Counted from the first letter of the stretch, positions 46,383 to 56,331 are shown. The stretch is 64,000 bases of DNA from Gimesia algae (GCF_007746795.1 NZ_CP036343.1:792480-856479); one strand, 5' to 3'. Translations and numbers: made by a program. The notes: generated by a model from the letters alone, not told the origin.

Positions 46383-49300
46383 ATGCCTGTACCAATACGG
46401 AACCTGATCCTGCCTGCAATCATCACGGTCTGCCTGAGTTCGTCTTTCTGGACGACACTTCAGACCGTTTCGGCAGCCGAGCCTTCGAAAAAAACGCCGC
46501 GCATCGAATTCAACCGCGACATCCGCCCGATCCTCTCTGAAAAATGTCTGCACTGTCACGGCCCCGATCCCGCTACCCGGGAAGCCGACCTGCGACTCGA
46601 TGATCCGACAGACGTGAAACAGCCTCGCGACGGTTATGCCATCATCAATCAAAAGTCACCTGCAGACAGTGAACTGCTCGAACGACTGCTGACATTAGAC
46701 ACCGATCTCAAAATGCCTCCCGCCGATTCCGGAAAAGAAATTTCCGCAGCGGAAATCAAATTGATACAGGCCTGGGTCGAGCAGGGGGCAGAGTATCAGC
46801 AGCACTGGTCCTTCATTCCGCCACAACGGCCCGAATTGCCTGCGGTAAAAGAAACGAACTGGTCTCAAACTCCCCTTGATCATTTCGTACTCGCTCGTCT
46901 GAAACGGGAACAGTTACCACCGTCCCCCCGCGCGGATAAAGCCACACTCTGCCGTCGGCTTTCACTTGATCTGACCGGTCTACCTCCCACGCTCGACGAA
47001 CTGGAAACGTTCCTCAACGATCATACTCCCCAGGCGTACGAGAAGCTGGTCGACCGTCTGCTTAGCTCTCCCCATTACGGCGAACACCGGGCCCGCTACT
47101 GGCTCGACGCCGCCCGTTACGCCGACACCAGCGGATATTTCACCGACGAAGCATGGGAGATGTGGCACTGGCGGGACTGGGTCATCAACGCCTTCAATCA
47201 GAACATGCCCTTCGATCAGTTTACCATCGAACAACTGGCGGGTGACCTGCTACCCACGCCCACCCAAGACCAGCTCATCGCCACCGGCTTCCACCGCAAT
47301 CACATGACTACCTTGGAGACTGGCATCATCGATGAAGAATACCGCGTCGAATACATCGTCGACCGGATCGATACCACGTCCACCGTCTGGATGGGCCTGA
47401 CCGCCGGCTGTGCCCGCTGCCACGATCACAAATACGACCCGCTCTCCCAGAAAGAGTTCTATCAGCTCTTCGCCTTTTTCAATAACACACCCGAAACCGG
47501 CAACACCCACACGGTCGGCAATGCCAAACCGATTCTCAAGATTCCCACGAAAGATTATCTCAACCGCGAACAGCAGCTCAAAGACGAACTCGCAGCGCTG
47601 GAACAAGCACACCAACAGCGCGAGACACAACTCAAATCGCAACAGAAACAGTGGGAAGAAACTGCGCGCAACAATCTCACGTCTCCGGCCTCCGATCAAC
47701 TGGTGATCCACGAACCGCTGGACGAAATCACCAACAGCAAGTCGCTGACTTCAATGGGACCGGTCGAAATCAAACCGGGGTTTGTCGGTTCCGCTGCGAA
47801 CTTCGACGGCACCGCACTGTTGGAAAGTAACACGCCATTCCGCTTCACACGCGACAAACCGTTTACGCTGGCTGCCTGGATCAACCCCGCCTCCGGTGGC
47901 CCCATCTGTCTGTTCTCTCAGAACGACGATACCAACCAGCTCCGCGGCTTCGATATCATGCTCCGCAAAGGCAAACTCTCCGTCCACCTGATCCACAAAT
48001 GGAATTCCAACGCCATCCAGGTCGTCACCGACGCCGGCATCCGCACCGGTCGCTGGCAACATCTGCTCGTCACCTATGACGGCTCCTCCTCCGCAGCCGG
48101 CGTTCACATTTTTATCAACGGCGAACCGCAGACCACCTCCGCCCCTTACGACAGACTCACCGGCGACATTGCCGTCGACGAACCATTCCGCATCGGCCGC
48201 CGCAGCACCAGTGCCTTCTACAAAGGCGCACTCGACGACCTGCGAATTTATCAGCGTCCATTCTCACCCGACGAAGCCCGGGAACTCGCCGACGGACAAT
48301 TCCTCAACGGCCTGCTTTCCATCCCTGCCGAAAAACGCACTACGCAACAGCAGCAGGAACTCCGCGACTATTTCCTTAAAAACGCCGCCCCTGATTCCCT
48401 GCGTACCGCCGAGAATCAACTGGCTAAACTCCGCAGCCGACTCACCAAGCTGCAGAAGAACATTCCCACCACGATGATCATGCATGAAAACGAAAAACCG
48501 CGGGAGACCTTCGTTCTGCTGCGAGGCGTTTACGATCAGCATGGCGAAAAAGTGACCGCCGCTGTGCCCCAGGTCCTGCCCGCATTCTCCACGCAACTCC
48601 CCACCAATCGTCTCGGCCTGGCCCGCTGGCTCACCAGTCCCGATCATCCGCTGACCGCCCGCGTGTATGTGAACCGTCTCTGGCAGCAGTTGTTCGGTGT
48701 CGGCCTCGTCAAAACCGTCGGCGACTTCGGTTCGCAGGGGGAATGGCCCAGTCATCCGGAACTGCTCGACTGGCTGGCCGTCGAATTCCAGCAAAGTGGC
48801 TGGGATGTCAAACACCTGCTGAAACAGATCGTCCTCTCGTCCACTTATCAACAATCCTCCCGCGTGACCGATGAACTTTACGAACGCGATCCCGAAAACC
48901 GTCTGCTGGCCCGCGGCCCCCGTTTCCGTCTCGACGCCGAAACCGTCCGCGATAACGCCCTGCAGATCAGCGGCCTGCTCGTGGCGAAGCAGGGGGGACC
49001 GAGCGTCAAACCATATCAGCCCCCCGGCCTCTGGGAAGCGGTCTCTTACGATGGCAATGTCACTTACAAACAAAGCACTGGCGACGGACTCTACCGCCGC
49101 AGCCTGTATACTTACTGGAAGCGTCAGAGCCCACCCCCCGGGCTGATGGCCTTCGATGCCCCCACACGCGAAACCTGCACCGTCTCTCGCCCTCGCACCA
49201 ACACGCCGCTGCAGGCGCTCGTATTAATGAACGATCCTACTTACATCGAAGCGGCTCGCGTCCTTGCCACGCAGACATTAAAACGACAGGCAACCGCTGC

Positions 49301-49547
49301 CGAACGCATCGAGTTCCTGTTCCGCGCCGCCACCAGTCGCCCGCCCACTAAAGCCGAACAGCAGATTCTCAGCCGCATCCTCCAGCAGCAAACGAGCATC
49401 TATCAACACAACCCCGCAGCCGCTGCAAAACTGATCAATGTCGGCGAAACTCCGGTCGACAAAACACTGAAACCAAACGAACTCGCTGCCTGGACGATGC
49501 TGGCCAGCATGATTTTCAACATGGATGAAACCCTGACCAAACAATAA
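46383..49547 (+). CDS. PSCyt1-DUF1549-LamG-DUF1553 protein
   Basis: 1054 residues. Signal peptide; cytochrome C-like domain with [20 protein letters not shown] (heme motif CxxCH). DUF1549 (about 160-390) has [35 protein letters not shown] and [12 protein letters not shown] coiled segment is followed by LamG (about 445-620: [45 protein letters not shown]). DUF1553 (about 730-1040) has [20 protein letters not shown] and [20 protein letters not shown]. Here LamG lies between the two DUFs, unlike in 33051-36284. It forms an operon with the DUF1501 gene 24 bases downstream. Confidence 0.93.
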   Translation: MPVPIRNLILPAIITVCLSSSFWTTLQTVSAAEPSKKTPRIEFNRDIRPILSEKCLHCHGPDPATREADLRLDDPTDVKQPRDGYAIINQKSPADSELLERLLTLDTDLKMPPADSGKEISAAEIKLIQAWVEQGAEYQQHWSFIPPQRPELPAVKETNWSQTPLDHFVLARLKREQLPPSPRADKATLCRRLSLDLTGLPPTLDELETFLNDHTPQAYEKLVDRLLSSPHYGEHRARYWLDAARYADTSGYFTDEAWEMWHWRDWVINAFNQNMPFDQFTIEQLAGDLLPTPTQDQLIATGFHRNHMTTLETGIIDEEYRVEYIVDRIDTTSTVWMGLTAGCARCHDHKYDPLSQKEFYQLFAFFNNTPETGNTHTVGNAKPILKIPTKDYLNREQQLKDELAALEQAHQQRETQLKSQQKQWEETARNNLTSPASDQLVIHEPLDEITNSKSLTSMGPVEIKPGFVGSAANFDGTALLESNTPFRFTRDKPFTLAAWINPASGGPICLFSQNDDTNQLRGFDIMLRKGKLSVHLIHKWNSNAIQVVTDAGIRTGRWQHLLVTYDGSSSAAGVHIFINGEPQTTSAPYDRLTGDIAVDEPFRIGRRSTSAFYKGALDDLRIYQRPFSPDEARELADGQFLNGLLSIPAEKRTTQQQQELRDYFLKNAAPDSLRTAENQLAKLRSRLTKLQKNIPTTMIMHENEKPRETFVLLRGVYDQHGEKVTAAVPQVLPAFSTQLPTNRLGLARWLTSPDHPLTARVYVNRLWQQLFGVGLVKTVGDFGSQGEWPSHPELLDWLAVEFQQSGWDVKHLLKQIVLSSTYQQSSRVTDELYERDPENRLLARGPRFRLDAETVRDNALQISGLLVAKQGGPSVKPYQPPGLWEAVSYDGNVTYKQSTGDGLYRRSLYTYWKRQSPPPGLMAFDAPTRETCTVSRPRTNTPLQALVLMNDPTYIEAARVLATQTLKRQATAAERIEFLFRAATSRPPTKAEQQILSRILQQQTSIYQHNPAAAAKLINVGETPVDKTLKPNELAAWTMLASMIFNMDETLTKQ

Positions 49548-49571
49548 CCGTGTTCACTCACAGGAACCGTC

Positions 49572-51020
49572 ATGCAGATAGACCTGAATCAATTACAACA
49601 CGATTTCACCCGCCGCCAGTTCTTCCGCTCCAGCGCAACCGGCATCGGTGCGGCGGCCCTGGGTTCGCTGCTGAACCCCGATCTGTTCGCCAGCGAAACA
49701 CCGTCCGTCAGCAGTTCGCATTTCCCGGGCAAAGCCAAACGCGTGATCTATCTCTTCATGCATGGCGGCCCGTCACAGATGGAACTGTTCGACTATAAAC
49801 CCCGGCTCAAACAGTTGAATTCTGAGCCGCTCCCCGATTCCGTTCGCGGCGATCAGCGTTTGACCGGCATGACTTCCGGCCAGAAGTCGTTCCCCATCGC
49901 CGCCCCCAATCAGTTCCGCTTTCAGCAGCATGGCGAAAGTGGCACCTGGGTCAGCGATGCCCTGCCGCACTTCGCGAAAGTCATCGACGATGTCTGCGTG
50001 ATCAAATCGATGCACACCGAAGCCATCAACCACGACCCCGCCGTCACCCTGATGCAGACCGGACACCAGCAACCGGGCCGCCCCAGTTTCGGCGCCTGGT
50101 CGAGTTACGGCTTAGGCAGCGAGAACCAGAATCTCCCCTCGTTCGTCGTCCTCATCTCCGATGGCAGCGCGTCACGTCCTGCTGACCCGCTGTATGCGCG
50201 CCTGTGGGGCACCGGCTTTCTGCCTTCCAGCCATCAGGGGGTCAACTTCCGCAAGAACGGCGATCCCGTGCTCTACCTCTCCAATCCGCCGGGCATCAAC
50301 GACGCCAGCCGTCGCGGCATGCTGGATGGGCTCGCCCAACTCAATCAGCGACAGTTCGACGATTACCGCGATCCCGAAATCCAAACCCGCATCGCGCAGT
50401 ACGAAATGGCGTATCGCATGCAGACCTCGGTCCCCGATCTGACCGACTTCTCCAGTGAAACCGAACAGACGTTCGACCTCTACGGCGACGCCTCCCGCAA
50501 ACCGGGCACCTACGCCGCCAACTGCCTGCTCGCTCGTCGCATGGCAGAGCGGGGCGTGCGATTCATTCAACTCTACCACAGAGGCTGGGACCAGCATTAC
50601 AACCTCCCCAGCGATCTCCGCCTGCAATGTGGCGACATTGACCAGCCCACCGCAGCACTGCTGACCGACCTCAAGCAGCGCGGTCTGCTCGACGACACCC
50701 TCATCGTCTGGGGCGGCGAATTTGGTCGCACGATCTACAGCCAGGGCACCCTCACCAGCACCGATTACGGCCGAGACCATCACGGCCGCTGCTTCACCAT
50801 GTGGCTGGCCGGCGGCGGCATCAAGCCCGGCATCTCGTATGGTGCGACCGACGACTTCTGCTACAACGTCGCCGAAAACCCCGTCCACGTCCACGATCTC
50901 AACGCGACGCTGCTACATTGTATGGGCCTGAACCACGAACGCCTGATCTTCAAACACCAGGGCCGCGACTACCGCCTGACCGACGTCCACGGCACCGTGA
51001 TTGACAAGATCCTCGCATAG
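49572..51020 (+). CDS. DUF1501 family secreted protein
   Basis: 482 residues. Tat-like start (FTRRQFFRSSATGIGAAALG), then AKRVIYLFMHGGPSQMELFD, VWGGEFGRTIYSQG, YGRDHHGRCFTMWL and the end HDLNATLLHCMGLNHERLIF. It is translated 24 bases after the PSD1 gene, the usual partner. Residues differ from 31601-32992 enough to suggest a different substrate. Confidence 0.93.
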   Translation: MQIDLNQLQHDFTRRQFFRSSATGIGAAALGSLLNPDLFASETPSVSSSHFPGKAKRVIYLFMHGGPSQMELFDYKPRLKQLNSEPLPDSVRGDQRLTGMTSGQKSFPIAAPNQFRFQQHGESGTWVSDALPHFAKVIDDVCVIKSMHTEAINHDPAVTLMQTGHQQPGRPSFGAWSSYGLGSENQNLPSFVVLISDGSASRPADPLYARLWGTGFLPSSHQGVNFRKNGDPVLYLSNPPGINDASRRGMLDGLAQLNQRQFDDYRDPEIQTRIAQYEMAYRMQTSVPDLTDFSSETEQTFDLYGDASRKPGTYAANCLLARRMAERGVRFIQLYHRGWDQHYNLPSDLRLQCGDIDQPTAALLTDLKQRGLLDDTLIVWGGEFGRTIYSQGTLTSTDYGRDHHGRCFTMWLAGGGIKPGISYGATDDFCYNVAENPVHVHDLNATLLHCMGLNHERLIFKHQGRDYRLTDVHGTVIDKILA

Positions 51021-51096
51021 ATTGATTAGACTACCGGGTGGTACTGTCGGCTTGCCCGACAGTGATAAATCAACGCCAATAAAGCAGCCGCGGTGG

Positions 51097-51322
51097 CACT
51101 GGTGGCTCGCCACCAGTGAAATCAATATCGATACCAGAACAACTAAAAAAGGGTGGGCTCGAATAAAATTCGGGCCGAGCGCAGCGAGCAGGAAACAGTC
51201 AGAGAAGGCAATCAATTCAGAACCGGATATCCAACCTGTACAGGATCTGCCTTCGAAAACATTCTCTTAATTCGAAAATACCCCACTCAGTTTCCCGTTG
51301 TCTGCGACGACACCGAATTGCT
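51097..51322 (+). repeat. Intergenic repeat family B, diverged copy 1
   Basis: It opens with the hairpin CACTGGTGGC/GCCACCAGTG, then GGGTGGGCTCGAATAAAATT and CGGGCCGAGCGCAGCGAGCA. The middle is unlike the other copies. It closes with GTTGTCTGCGACGACACCGA. The end touches the stop codon of the next minus gene. The rest of the 51021-51322 gap holds nothing else. Confidence 0.7.
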
Positions 51323-52114
51323 TCAGACATAATATGCGGCAGTCCGGATGACCAATACTTCTAAACCGGGTTTCAGTTGCTTCAACTCTTCAATTTGCTC
51401 GTCGTCACAGACTGGGTTTCGCCAGACAAATCGAGATACTGGAGAGAATGACTTCGATGCAAACAATTCACGAAAACTCTCAATCGCAGTACATCTCTCT
51501 GAATAGTCTTCCATGTCAGTCTCATGGTACTCCCCCCATTCAAAGCAGCTCAGCTGCGGAAAGCAGGTAGACTTCGCCAGATTTAAAATGAAATCCTGCG
51601 TATCAAAGCCAGCATCCACACTGAGAAACTGCAGCGGACGTGCTCCCACTTCAAAAAAACGGGCACTCGGAGCAGAAGGAATTGTCAACTCGGCTAAACG
51701 CGGCGCTTGTTCGAGTAATTTCGCAATGACTCCATCTTCTTCATATTCGGCGCCGATGATCGAACAGTTATGATCACCCGGTTTATTCTGCTGGATCGAA
51801 ACTGATTCCAGATTCGAAAACGAGACTTCTGCCTCCAGCATCGGCTCAAGATCCCAACTCAGTGTTCCATTGGCCCCCTCATCAGGACTGCGAAGAATCA
51901 ATGAGCGAATGTAGGGAGCTATCCCAGACTGTGAGAGCGCCTGCATTAATTCCAGGCAGCCTTCTCCAAAAGAATCGCCAAAAAAATCCAGATCGAACAA
52001 TTCTTCTGACTGAATGACATTCAGACGTTGTAGATGACTGGCAGGATCCTCAGGTTCATTACAGGAGAAAATTCGCTGCCTTAAAGACTCTAACTGTTTC
52101 GCAACTTTTGACAT
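51323..52114 (-). CDS. Hypothetical protein, leucine-rich-repeat-like
   Basis: 263 residues with alternating leucines (LRSLILRSPDEG, EAEVSFSNLESVSIQQNKPG, LAELTIPSAPSA, PGLEVLVIRTAAYYV) as in the LRR-like proteins often found with TIGR02996 domains in planctomycetes. No signal peptide and no membrane helix, so probably cytoplasmic. Function unknown; an interaction scaffold is a guess. Confidence 0.7.
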   Translation of the reverse strand: MSKVAKQLESLRQRIFSCNEPEDPASHLQRLNVIQSEELFDLDFFGDSFGEGCLELMQALSQSGIAPYIRSLILRSPDEGANGTLSWDLEPMLEAEVSFSNLESVSIQQNKPGDHNCSIIGAEYEEDGVIAKLLEQAPRLAELTIPSAPSARFFEVGARPLQFLSVDAGFDTQDFILNLAKSTCFPQLSCFEWGEYHETDMEDYSERCTAIESFRELFASKSFSPVSRFVWRNPVCDDEQIEELKQLKPGLEVLVIRTAAYYV

Positions 52115-52316
52115 AGAACTGCTCCTGGTTCGTTTTTGCTTTCAATTCGCTTTATTCAGGGGGGAGAAATACCCCACTAAGAATGTGACTCTGTTTTCCC
52201 ATGCTCAACCGGGTCCGGTTCTCTCGGCTCACTCAGTTCCCTATCCTAATTCTCACAAGTCCATTCATAAATGAAGATCAATCGATAATATCGGGGAAAC
52301 TGGAATCGTATGAAAT

Positions 52317-52757
52317 TTAATCAACCTGTCTGAGTTCCCCGCGTACCCTCACCAGGATCTCACCCAGCCGATTGAGCCCGGTTCCCTCCTTGCCGCAGCC
52401 CCAGTAGTAGTCACCGGGAGCATTCTCCACAATCTCCTGTTCCCCGGTCGATAGCAACAATGTTTTCAGTTCCGCGTGTGTCTGAAATTTCTGGAGCACC
52501 CCCTGGTACATGACCTCATCCTTGACCTCTTCCCAGTCCGCCCGCAGGGGAACCTTGCGGCTCCGGCCCAGATTGGCCGCCTGCTTGGCATCATGTGCAG
52601 TCCTGATCCGTTCGCGGTACACGTCATCTGCAAACTTCTGCGCCTGAAAATAATGCTCTACTGTCGGCCACCAGAGTCCGTCCCGTTCCACTCCGTGCGG
52701 CGAGAAGTTCGAAAATTCGCCGTACGTATCGTTTTTCGTGTAGAAATAAATCGTCAT
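52317..52757 (-). CDS. NADAR family protein (YbiA-like)
   Basis: 146 residues. It has the family signature FSNFSPHGVERDGLWWPTVE then HYFQAQKF, AKQAANLGRSRKVPLRADWE and GDYYWGCGKEGTGLNRLGEI with LVRVRG. NADAR proteins are N-glycosidases; YbiA cleaves harmful riboflavin intermediates, and others remove ADP-ribose-type marks. The role here is not resolved. It lies 22 bases downstream of the gene at 52780-53160. Confidence 0.92.
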   Translation of the reverse strand: MTIYFYTKNDTYGEFSNFSPHGVERDGLWWPTVEHYFQAQKFADDVYRERIRTAHDAKQAANLGRSRKVPLRADWEEVKDEVMYQGVLQKFQTHAELKTLLLSTGEQEIVENAPGDYYWGCGKEGTGLNRLGEILVRVRGELRQVD

Positions 52758-52779
52758 CTTATCATTTCAAAAGCATTAA

Positions 52780-53160
52780 TCAGAAATCACGCAGAGGATT
52801 ATTCTCCTCAGGATGAAAATGGAGTCGATAATGATAGTAACGAAACCAGTCGACGGCATCTTCTACACTCTGACAAGCCCCCGCACCAAAAGTTCGGTCG
52901 ATATACTGAGCCGTGACAAAATTATATCCTGCCCGATACGAATTCTGCTGATGAGTAGTTATATCGCTGATATGCTCTACCGTCACCTGAAAACGTTCGG
53001 CCATCAGGTACGTCAGCAGTTCTCCCCAGCGACTGCGCGTCTGGATGTACAATACAGGTCGTCCCTCCGCAATATCGGCTTCACTCTGTTGTTGACCGCG
53101 CTCCAACTCAACCGGATCCATTTCCTGTAACGCACTGCATTCCTTTTTAATAACAAACAT
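52780..53160 (-). CDS. Hypothetical protein
   Basis: 126 residues from MFVIKKECSALQEMDPVELE, with AGGAGT upstream; the longer frame runs into a repeat-B element and is rejected. It contains ADIAEGRPVLYIQTRSRWGE, then LSDITTHQQNSYRAG-like and RTFGAGACQSVEDAVDWFRY. No family recognised. Possible operon with the NADAR gene. Confidence 0.65.
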   Translation of the reverse strand: MFVIKKECSALQEMDPVELERGQQQSEADIAEGRPVLYIQTRSRWGELLTYLMAERFQVTVEHISDITTHQQNSYRAGYNFVTAQYIDRTFGAGACQSVEDAVDWFRYYHYRLHFHPEENNPLRDF

Positions 53161-53210
53161 AATACTCCTTACTATTTTCAAATGAAGAACAACCATAATT
53201 TTTTTTTGTG

Positions 53211-53387
53211 TGGGGGGGGGGGAGCCCGAATGCAATTCGGGCCGAGCGCAGCGAGCAGGATGTCGCAGCTCAAGCGTTCGAATCATCCAGACGAATCCGA
53301 CTTACTATCGAAAACAGAGTGAGGTACGACTCTTCACCAGACAGCAGCCACACTACCACCTCCCGTTGTCTGCGACAACACCGATTT
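53211..53387 (+). repeat. Intergenic repeat family B, copy 2
   Basis: It starts with a run of G's and CCCGAATGCAATTCGGG, then CCGAGCGCAGCGAGCAGGA, TCAAGCGTTCGAATCATCCA, ACTTACTATCGAAAACAGAG and CTCCCGTTGTCTGCGACAAC. Long, highly similar copies lie at 53944 and 54289. Confidence 0.82.
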
Positions 53388-53445
53388 TGGTGTAGAAGAA
53401 GATAGTCATGGTTCAATACAGATCAATAGGGAACAGGAAATTGAT

Positions 53446-53862
53446 TCAGACCAGAGAATCGGTCTCATCCCTCTCGACAAGAAACGCACGCACCAGGTTC
53501 GTTATCTGAAACAGGTTATCAGGATCGGTTTCATCCCTCATGCTCCAGTATTCAAATTCGTGAGCATGAATCACTCGATCATCCCACAGCATTGCGAGGC
53601 AGGTGCGAACACGTTGTTCGGAAATCATCTCCGGTAATAGGTTTTCCAGCGATTGAATCACAAAACAGCCCAGCACACGTTTTTCCTGATCTGTTGTTTG
53701 CGGCTGTTGATATAAATCGATGTAATCCGAAAGCCGGGTTTCATCCGCCAGCAGATACTCCCAGTCCTGTGGAATCATATCAAGCTGACTTTCATCCATA
53801 TCAAGTTTCTTTAACACCAAAAGACAGGCTCCTTCACTCGGAAATTCAAATTGACTCTTCAT
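53446..53862 (-). CDS. Hypothetical protein
   Basis: 138 residues, acidic, all-helical by composition (LVLKKLDMDESQLDMIPQDW, QTTDQEKRVLGCFVIQSLEN). No signal or membrane segment. Not recognised. Bracketed by repeat-B copies on both sides, which marks a recently mobile or duplicated accessory stretch. Confidence 0.65.
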   Translation of the reverse strand: MKSQFEFPSEGACLLVLKKLDMDESQLDMIPQDWEYLLADETRLSDYIDLYQQPQTTDQEKRVLGCFVIQSLENLLPEMISEQRVRTCLAMLWDDRVIHAHEFEYWSMRDETDPDNLFQITNLVRAFLVERDETDSLV

Positions 53863-53943
53863 TGAACAACTTCTTCAAAGGAGGACCTGCTAAAATCAAC
53901 ACAGAAAACTTACTTTATTAAACAGCCTCGACTCCCCAAATGG

Positions 53944-54130
53944 GGTGTGGGCCCGAATAAAATTCGGGCCGAGCGCAGCGAGCAGGAGGTCACAGCTCCA
54001 ACGTTCGAATCATCCAGACGAATCCGACTTACTATCGAAAACAGAGTGAGGGACGACTCTTCACCAGACAGCAGCCACACTACCACCTCCCGTTGTCTGC
54101 GACAACACCGAATTGCATTCGGTGCCACCC
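53944..54130 (+). repeat. Intergenic repeat family B, copy 3
   Basis: About 187 bases, nearly identical to 54289-54475: CCCGAATAAAATTCGGG hairpin, CCGAGCGCAGCGAGCAGGAG, TTCACCAGACAGCAGCCACA, GTTGTCTGCGACAACACCGA and GAATTGCATTCGGTG. Confidence 0.88.
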
Positions 54131-54288
54131 GCGACTTTCAAATGTACCAGGCAGTCTTCACAAAAAATGTGAATCAATCTGCACGGCCGGCCAAGCCGAC
54201 AGTAATGAAACAACATCAATGCCCCCCCAGGTGGCTCTGGTGGTTCGCCACCAGTGAAATAAATCTCGACACCCGAATAACAAAAAAA

Positions 54289-54475
54289 GGGTGGGCCCGA
54301 ATAAAATTCGGGCCGAGCGCAGCGAGCAGGAGGTCGCAGCTCCAACGTTCGAATCATCCAGACGAATCCGACTTACTATCGAAAACAGAGTGAGGGACGA
54401 CTCTTCACCAGACAGCAGCCACACTACCACCTCCCGTTGTCTGCGACAACACTGAATTGCATTCGGTGCTACCCG
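54289..54475 (+). repeat. Intergenic repeat family B, copy 4
   Basis: It differs from copy 3 at only a few positions over 187 bases. It is preceded at about 54228 by the CTGGTGG/CCACCAG hairpin also present before copy 1. Between copies 3 and 4 (54131-54288) no gene is supported. Confidence 0.88.
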
Positions 54476-54487
54476 GAGGTTGGTTGA

Positions 54488-54775
54488 TTATGAATGATGC
54501 ATCTCAATCAACGCAGCGATTTTCCGGACCAGCTTTTCCGCGGACTTCGTTTTCGCGACCACGCTATAGCCCGACCAGAAATCCCATTCCAGGCCGATCA
54601 CTTTTCTCAGGTGTTGAAAATCCTGGAAGCGTTCCTCCGCGCCCGTCACCGGTTCCCCCACGGGCTGCAGTTGAAACTGGTTCACCACGATCTGTGTGAT
54701 TTGCTGATACAGGACGGCGTCGATGTTAAAAAACTCAATCGTCAGCCGCTGGCTGGCATCCCGATATTTATGCAT
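54488..54775 (-). CDS. Conserved hypothetical protein, last gene of YbjQ operon
   Basis: 95 residues from MHKYRDASQRLTIEFFNIDA, whose ATG begins one base after the YbjQ-family stop (TAA-G-ATG), so the genes are coupled. It contains QITQIVVNQFQLQPVGEPVT, FQDFQHLRKVIGLEWDFWSG and AEKLVRKIAALIEMHHS. It looks like a small alpha/beta protein. Function unknown. Confidence 0.7.
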   Translation of the reverse strand: MHKYRDASQRLTIEFFNIDAVLYQQITQIVVNQFQLQPVGEPVTGAEERFQDFQHLRKVIGLEWDFWSGYSVVAKTKSAEKLVRKIAALIEMHHS

Positions 54776-54776
54776 C

Positions 54777-55109
54777 TTACTCAGGCTCAATCACCACCGC
54801 GGTTCCGTAACACAACACCTCCGTCGCCGAGCCTTTGCTGACCACTTCCGAAGCGTCGTACCGCAGACCGACAATCGCATTCGCCCCCTGTTCCCGGGCA
54901 TGGGCGAGTAGACGATCATACGCCTGCTGCCGGGCCTGCTCGCACATTTCGGTATAGGCACCAATCTGCCCGCCTACGATATTCTTCAACCCTCCCAGAA
55001 ATCCCTGCGCAATCGTCGGCGACCGCACGATGATCCCCCGCACAATGCCCTTGTATTCCTTAATTTTATAGCCTTCGATCGTAAACGTCGTCGTGACCGG
55101 CATGCTCAT
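54777..55109 (-). CDS. YbjQ (UPF0145) family protein
   Basis: 110 residues from MSMPVTTTFTIEGYKIKEYK, with AGGAAAC upstream. Typical UPF0145 features: GIVRGIIVRSPTIAQGFLGG, EMCEQARQQAYDRLLAHARE, QGANAIVGLRYDASEV and the final EVLCYGTAVVIEP. It folds as a small pentameric protein; a heavy-metal-binding role is often annotated but not firmly shown. Third gene of a four-gene minus-strand operon. Confidence 0.9.
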   Translation of the reverse strand: MSMPVTTTFTIEGYKIKEYKGIVRGIIVRSPTIAQGFLGGLKNIVGGQIGAYTEMCEQARQQAYDRLLAHAREQGANAIVGLRYDASEVVSKGSATEVLCYGTAVVIEPE

Positions 55110-55131
55110 GTTGATGTTTCCTGGCTGGTTT

Positions 55132-55644
55132 CTACTTCTGATCGCTGGCGGGAACACTCACGATTTGAATCAGCGTTTGCGTATCCGCTTTGCCACGCGT
55201 GATTGAAATCGAAACCGTCCCCAAATCAGGCTGGTTCGTCAGCAGCAACTGAACCGAGGCCGCCTGTTCGCGTATGAAATGTTGAATGATCACAGTTTGC
55301 AGTTTCCCGTCCACTTCACGCTGTTGTGTCCAGTGGGCCGGCAGATAGAGATCAGTCCCGGGGAATTCGCGGCCCAGAATCGACCAGTTGGGTGGCTCAA
55401 ATCCGCTCTTCTTCACATAAAACGCCACGACTTCCTGAAACGGTTTTTCGGACAGGTACTGTCCCGTATCAGTTCTTCTGCTGACACTCTCCACCTGATC
55501 CGGTTCTTTGACAGAATAAGTCGTTGCCCCCTGTTCCCTGGCTTCCGCACCGGGAATCACCCACGCTTCCAGTGGACTTTTCTCTTCAGCGGCCTGCAGG
55601 GGAGTCAGCATCAGACAGAATAAACACAGAAAAACAGACCGCAT
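55132..55644 (-). CDS. Secreted hypothetical protein
   Basis: 170 residues with a signal peptide (MRSVFLCLFCLMLTPLQAAE). The mature part has EVVAFYVKKSGFEPPNWSIL and HFIREQAASVQLLLTNQPDL, a small alpha/beta domain, unrecognised. 22 bases upstream of the YbjQ-family gene on the same strand. Confidence 0.72.
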   Translation of the reverse strand: MRSVFLCLFCLMLTPLQAAEEKSPLEAWVIPGAEAREQGATTYSVKEPDQVESVSRRTDTGQYLSEKPFQEVVAFYVKKSGFEPPNWSILGREFPGTDLYLPAHWTQQREVDGKLQTVIIQHFIREQAASVQLLLTNQPDLGTVSISITRGKADTQTLIQIVSVPASDQK

Positions 55645-55684
55645 TCCAAACTCCTGGTAAAATTCTCAAAAAAAGAACCACGGA

Positions 55685-56110
55685 CTACTCCAAAGGTTCG
55701 CTTACTTTCGTTATTCCCGCAACGATATTTTCAGGCAGCATGAACAGCCCGACTGCGGTCGGCCCCGGATTTCCTTCGGCGGGCTGCCACTGTTTCACGA
55801 TGGTTTTTCCCGCGCTGCTTTTGAACGTGGTCTGAAACCGGTGTGGTTTCCCGTTCGGATAAGTCACTTCGACAATGCCGATCACATGTTGGGGATACCG
55901 GGTATCCACATCGATCGCATCGACCGAACCGGACGGCAGCGCCTGGGCAATTTCCATCAGAGGCAGTTCCCGATACAGGCTGTGGACGGCCCCCGCATTC
56001 TCCATCACCACAAACGGCTTCGCCTGCTTCTCAACTTTGTGGCTCCGATTGAATCCGAACAACGCAACCACAACAACCAACACAGCCAGCTTCACAAATA
56101 ACCGCGTCAC
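55685..56110 (-). CDS. Small membrane-anchored hypothetical protein
   Basis: 141 residues from a GTG start (56110) preceded by GGGGGAG. The frame runs back to 56215, but that extension has no ribosome site and lacks features. One N-terminal helix (about 5-22, FVKLAVLVVVVALFGFN), then a beta-rich periplasmic part (VDTRYPQHVIGIVEVTYPNG, KPHRFQTTFKSSAGKTIVKQ). First gene of the operon with 55132, 54777 and 54488. Confidence 0.65.
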   Translation of the reverse strand: MTRLFVKLAVLVVVVALFGFNRSHKVEKQAKPFVVMENAGAVHSLYRELPLMEIAQALPSGSVDAIDVDTRYPQHVIGIVEVTYPNGKPHRFQTTFKSSAGKTIVKQWQPAEGNPGPTAVGLFMLPENIVAGITKVSEPLE

Positions 56111-56280
56111 AGCAACTCCCCCTAACTTCCGTTTCGGGACGTGAATAAAAGGTGCGACACACATAGAAGAAGACATGCGTGTGTCTGGACCAGAACCAAG
56201 GCCGGAACAGAACAACCTGAATCAACCAGTCCCCATCATGACACGCTATCCACCTGAACACAAGCGAAGCTTCAGACTAT

Positions 56281-56331
56281 GAGCAACACATTCGTAATGC
56301 GTAGGTCAGGAGTTCAACTCTTCTTTATGCG
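56281..56331 (+). pseudogene. tRNA-Thr-like 3' fragment (anticodon CGT)
   Basis: GAGCA, then ACACA-TTCGTAA-TGCGT (anticodon loop, CGT), GTAGGTC-like variable loop and a well-paired T-arm AGGAG-TTCAACT-CTTCT. The acceptor 5' half and most of the D-arm are absent. One anticodon-stem mismatch. It reads as a decayed tRNA 3' portion, the usual mark of a tRNA-targeted insertion, right beside the TIR-like gene island. The 56111-56491 gap contains nothing else that I can name. Confidence 0.5.

Noticed and set aside
50172-50894. Minus-strand 240-codon frame inside the DUF1501 gene
   Set aside because: High-GC shadow of a well-supported gene.
51097-54475. CRISPR array
   Set aside because: The repeats are long (about 180 bases), not regularly spaced, and have no short unique spacers.
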